From: Stenotrophomonas_A sp035629025
GTDB taxonomy: Bacteria > Pseudomonadota > Gammaproteobacteria > Xanthomonadales > Xanthomonadaceae
Reading direction: 5' to 3'
Assembly (NCBI GenBank): GCA_035629025.1
Contig: DASPIU010000070.1
Coordinates: forward strand, 104,265-168,264
DNA length: 64,000 bases
In this document: positions 62,527 to 64,000 of the stretch, piece after piece
Position numbering within the stretch: position 1 is the stretch's first letter
Layout: each line of letters begins with the position of its first letter
The notes under the pieces: model-generated
Databases searched by the model: none
The model's input: the letters and a program-made list of their open reading frames with translations, nothing else
What the model was told of the DNA's origin: nothing
Program-made: the position numbers and the translations under genes

Positions 62527-63381
62527 ATGTCTGCTCATAAGCTCATGACCGTTTGTGCGCTCGCACTGTCCGCAGCACTGGCCGCCCCCGCCGCGCTGGC
62601 GATCAAGCCGGCCGACAGCGCCACCCTGCCGGCACCCGATGCCGCACTGCAAACCGCGATCAACGGCAGCTGGCGCGACGCCAACAACGTCAAGCGTGAC
62701 GTGTACCGCCACCCCGGCCAGACCCTGGCCTTCTTCGGCATCCGTCCGGACCAGACCGTCATCGAGATCACCCCCGGCGGTGGCTGGTACTCCGAAATCC
62801 TGGCGCCCTACCTGAAGGCGAAGGGCCACTACATCGCCGCGGTGGTGGATCCGGCCAAGGTCGCCGAAGGCCGCGGCCGTGACTATCAGCAGCGCCAGCG
62901 CGACCAACTGCAACAGAAGTTCACCGCCGGCCCCGACCAGTACGGCCGCGCGACCATCGTCGGCTATGACCCGGCCGCGCCGGTGTTCGGCCCGGCCAAC
63001 TCCGCCGACCTGGTGCTGACCTTCCGCAACGTGCACAACTGGCGCTCGGCCGGTCAGGCCGAAGGCATGTTCAAGGCCTTCCATGCGGTGCTCAAGCCCG
63101 GCGGCGTGCTTGGCGTGGTCGAACATCGGGCCAAGGGCGACGTACCTACCAATGACAAGAGTGGCTATGTCGGCGAGCAGCAGGTGATCGCGATGGCCGA
63201 GGCCGCCGGCTTCACCCTGGCCGGCAAGAGCCAGGTCAATGCCAACCCGCGCGATACCAAGGACTACCCCGGTGGTGTGTGGACGCTGCCGCCGAGCAAC
63301 GACCACGATCCGGCTGACGATGCGAAGTACAAGGCCATCGGCGAAAGCGACCGGATGACCCTGAAGTTCATCAAGAAGTAA
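62527..63381 (+). CDS. Exported class I SAM-dependent methyltransferase
   Basis: 284 residues. A signal peptide (MSAHKLMTVCALALSAALAAPAALA) is unexpected for a methyltransferase but typical of this subfamily. The AdoMet-binding core is VIEITPGGGWYSEILAPYL, then VVDPAK, FRNVHNWRS and HAVLKPGGVLGVVEHRAK. It would act in the periplasm, where AdoMet supply is unclear. AAGGAGGT lies upstream of the ATG. Followed by a hairpin and small genes. Confidence 0.85.
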   Translation: MSAHKLMTVCALALSAALAAPAALAIKPADSATLPAPDAALQTAINGSWRDANNVKRDVYRHPGQTLAFFGIRPDQTVIEITPGGGWYSEILAPYLKAKGHYIAAVVDPAKVAEGRGRDYQQRQRDQLQQKFTAGPDQYGRATIVGYDPAAPVFGPANSADLVLTFRNVHNWRSAGQAEGMFKAFHAVLKPGGVLGVVEHRAKGDVPTNDKSGYVGEQQVIAMAEAAGFTLAGKSQVNANPRDTKDYPGGVWTLPPSNDHDPADDAKYKAIGESDRMTLKFIKK

Positions 63382-63393
63382 TTCCTCGCGGCG

Positions 63394-63420
63394 TGCGGGT
63401 ACGCGTTTGGCGTGCCCGCA
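63394..63420 (+). terminator. Hairpin after the methyltransferase gene
   Basis: 11-bp stem (TGCGGGTACGC/GCGTGCCCGCA, one G-T) with a GTTTG loop. There is no strong T run. Confidence 0.5.
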
Positions 63421-63572
63421 TTGCCTGCTAACGCTGGCGGCGAGTGGGTTGACCTTGCTGCTGCACGCTTCGACATCGGCTCCGTCGCCGCGATCCCTGA
63501 GAAGAATCCGTCGATCCGTAAGATCGATCGCATGGACGTCTCTGCGCTTGGCACGCAGGCTTCATCCATCGG

Positions 63573-63758
63573 ATGAGCATGCATAAGCCCAACACAAATG
63601 CGGTCTTGCGGGGCTTGGCCATGGGTGTCGTGGGCGCAGGCGTGGGGACCGTACTCGTCATGCTTGGGGTTCCGCGCGAGATTTCCATGACAGTGGGCGT
63701 GGGCATGGTTGTGGGTTCGATGGCGTCACTCAAGCGAGGAGATGGTTCCAGTCCTTGA
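63573..63758 (+). CDS. Hypothetical small membrane protein, 61 residues
   Basis: 61 residues with two hydrophobic stretches (AMGVVGAGVGTVLVMLG and the Met/Val-rich VGVGMVVGSMAS). The ATG at 63573 overlaps the stop of a short upstream open frame. No family recognised. Its lower GC content fits the small-gene cluster at the window edge. Confidence 0.5.
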   Translation: MSMHKPNTNAVLRGLAMGVVGAGVGTVLVMLGVPREISMTVGVGMVVGSMASLKRGDGSSP

Positions 63759-63832
63759 GTGACGAGCGAAGGCCGCGCCTTGTTCCTCTTGTCAACAGCA
63801 CCCAAAGTTCTGCCCTGCCCCCGGAGTACTCG

Positions 63833-63988
63833 ATGACACGCATATCCTCCAACTCACTAATCCTGGTGGGTGCCGCGCTGACGATGGTGGCCGGAACGGT
63901 CAAAGAAGGCGTGTGGCGTTTGGTCGCGCTTGCAATGGTTCTTGTCATCGGCATCGTGCTCGGAATTCGCGCCCGCAAGGACTTCTGA
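63833..63988 (+). CDS. Hypothetical small membrane protein, 51 residues
   Basis: 51 residues with a central transmembrane segment (GVWRLVALAMVLVIGIVLGIRA) preceded by ISSNSLILVGAALTMVAG. The ATG at 63833 has GGAG 7 bases upstream. A longer TTG start at 63755 would overlap the preceding gene; less likely. No function recognised. The gene ends 12 bases before the window edge. Confidence 0.55.
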   Translation: MTRISSNSLILVGAALTMVAGTVKEGVWRLVALAMVLVIGIVLGIRARKDF

Positions 63989-64000
63989 GCCTTGCAGCGC

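Overview
The window is about 64 kb of GC-rich, gene-dense chromosome from a gammaproteobacterium of the family Xanthomonadaceae. Supporting this are an Ax21-type outer membrane protein, a hemD-hemX-hemY block, a rhodanese-secB-gpsA block, an oleABCD hydrocarbon cluster of the Xanthomonas type, and GTAG-headed REP repeats. The genus cannot be fixed from the sequence alone. I see no rRNA, tRNA, CRISPR array, transposase or integrase gene.

Layout. 1-3 kb: end of a histidine kinase gene, ntrC, and two tandem lipoprotein Cu/Zn superoxide dismutases. 3-3.9 kb: an 890-bp insert bounded by 17-bp direct repeats, carrying a candidate small RNA with promoter and terminator and one orphan gene. 3.9-16 kb: housekeeping genes (VOC protein, thiolase, haem operon, thioesterase, rhodanese, secB, gpsA, Ax21, flavin reductase, trmL, small exported proteins). 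16.3-21.5 kb: oleA, oleB, oleC, oleD for long-chain olefin synthesis, interrupted by a ykgJ-like gene on the other strand. 21.6-30.2 kb: ubiJ-ubiB, a pseudouridine synthase, arfB, an acyltransferase, an exported asparaginase-like enzyme, a repeat-rich intergenic region, and the Dcp peptidase. 30.3-35.5 kb: VOC/AraC pair, and a LysR gene divergent from the glyoxylate-shunt genes aceB-aceA.

35.7-40.9 kb is the most unusual part. A cyclic-nucleotide-binding/GGDEF protein is followed by a large protein with a class III cyclase-like domain, a membrane segment and TPRs, then a small peptide gene with a nitrile-hydratase-like leader on the opposite strand, then a SagB-type flavin dehydrogenase. The last three match the trio that protein-family models name a putative peptide modification system (cyclase, modified peptide, maturation dehydrogenase). 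No YcaO, radical-SAM or lanthionine enzyme is nearby, so this looks like a ribosomally made peptide pathway of unknown chemistry.

40.9-46.6 kb: leucine/isovalerate catabolism (liuA, liuB, liuD) with a divergent TetR regulator. 46.6-49.5 kb: a four-gene iron-uptake-associated membrane operon behind a Fur-box-like palindrome. 49.7-57.6 kb: cytochrome c5, a secreted nuclease, a DMT transporter, hydrolases, zapE, and the peroxide-responsive ohrR/ohr pair with matching operators. 57.7-64 kb: two aldo/keto reductases, an MFS exporter with divergent LysR, an exported methyltransferase, and small membrane proteins at the window edge.
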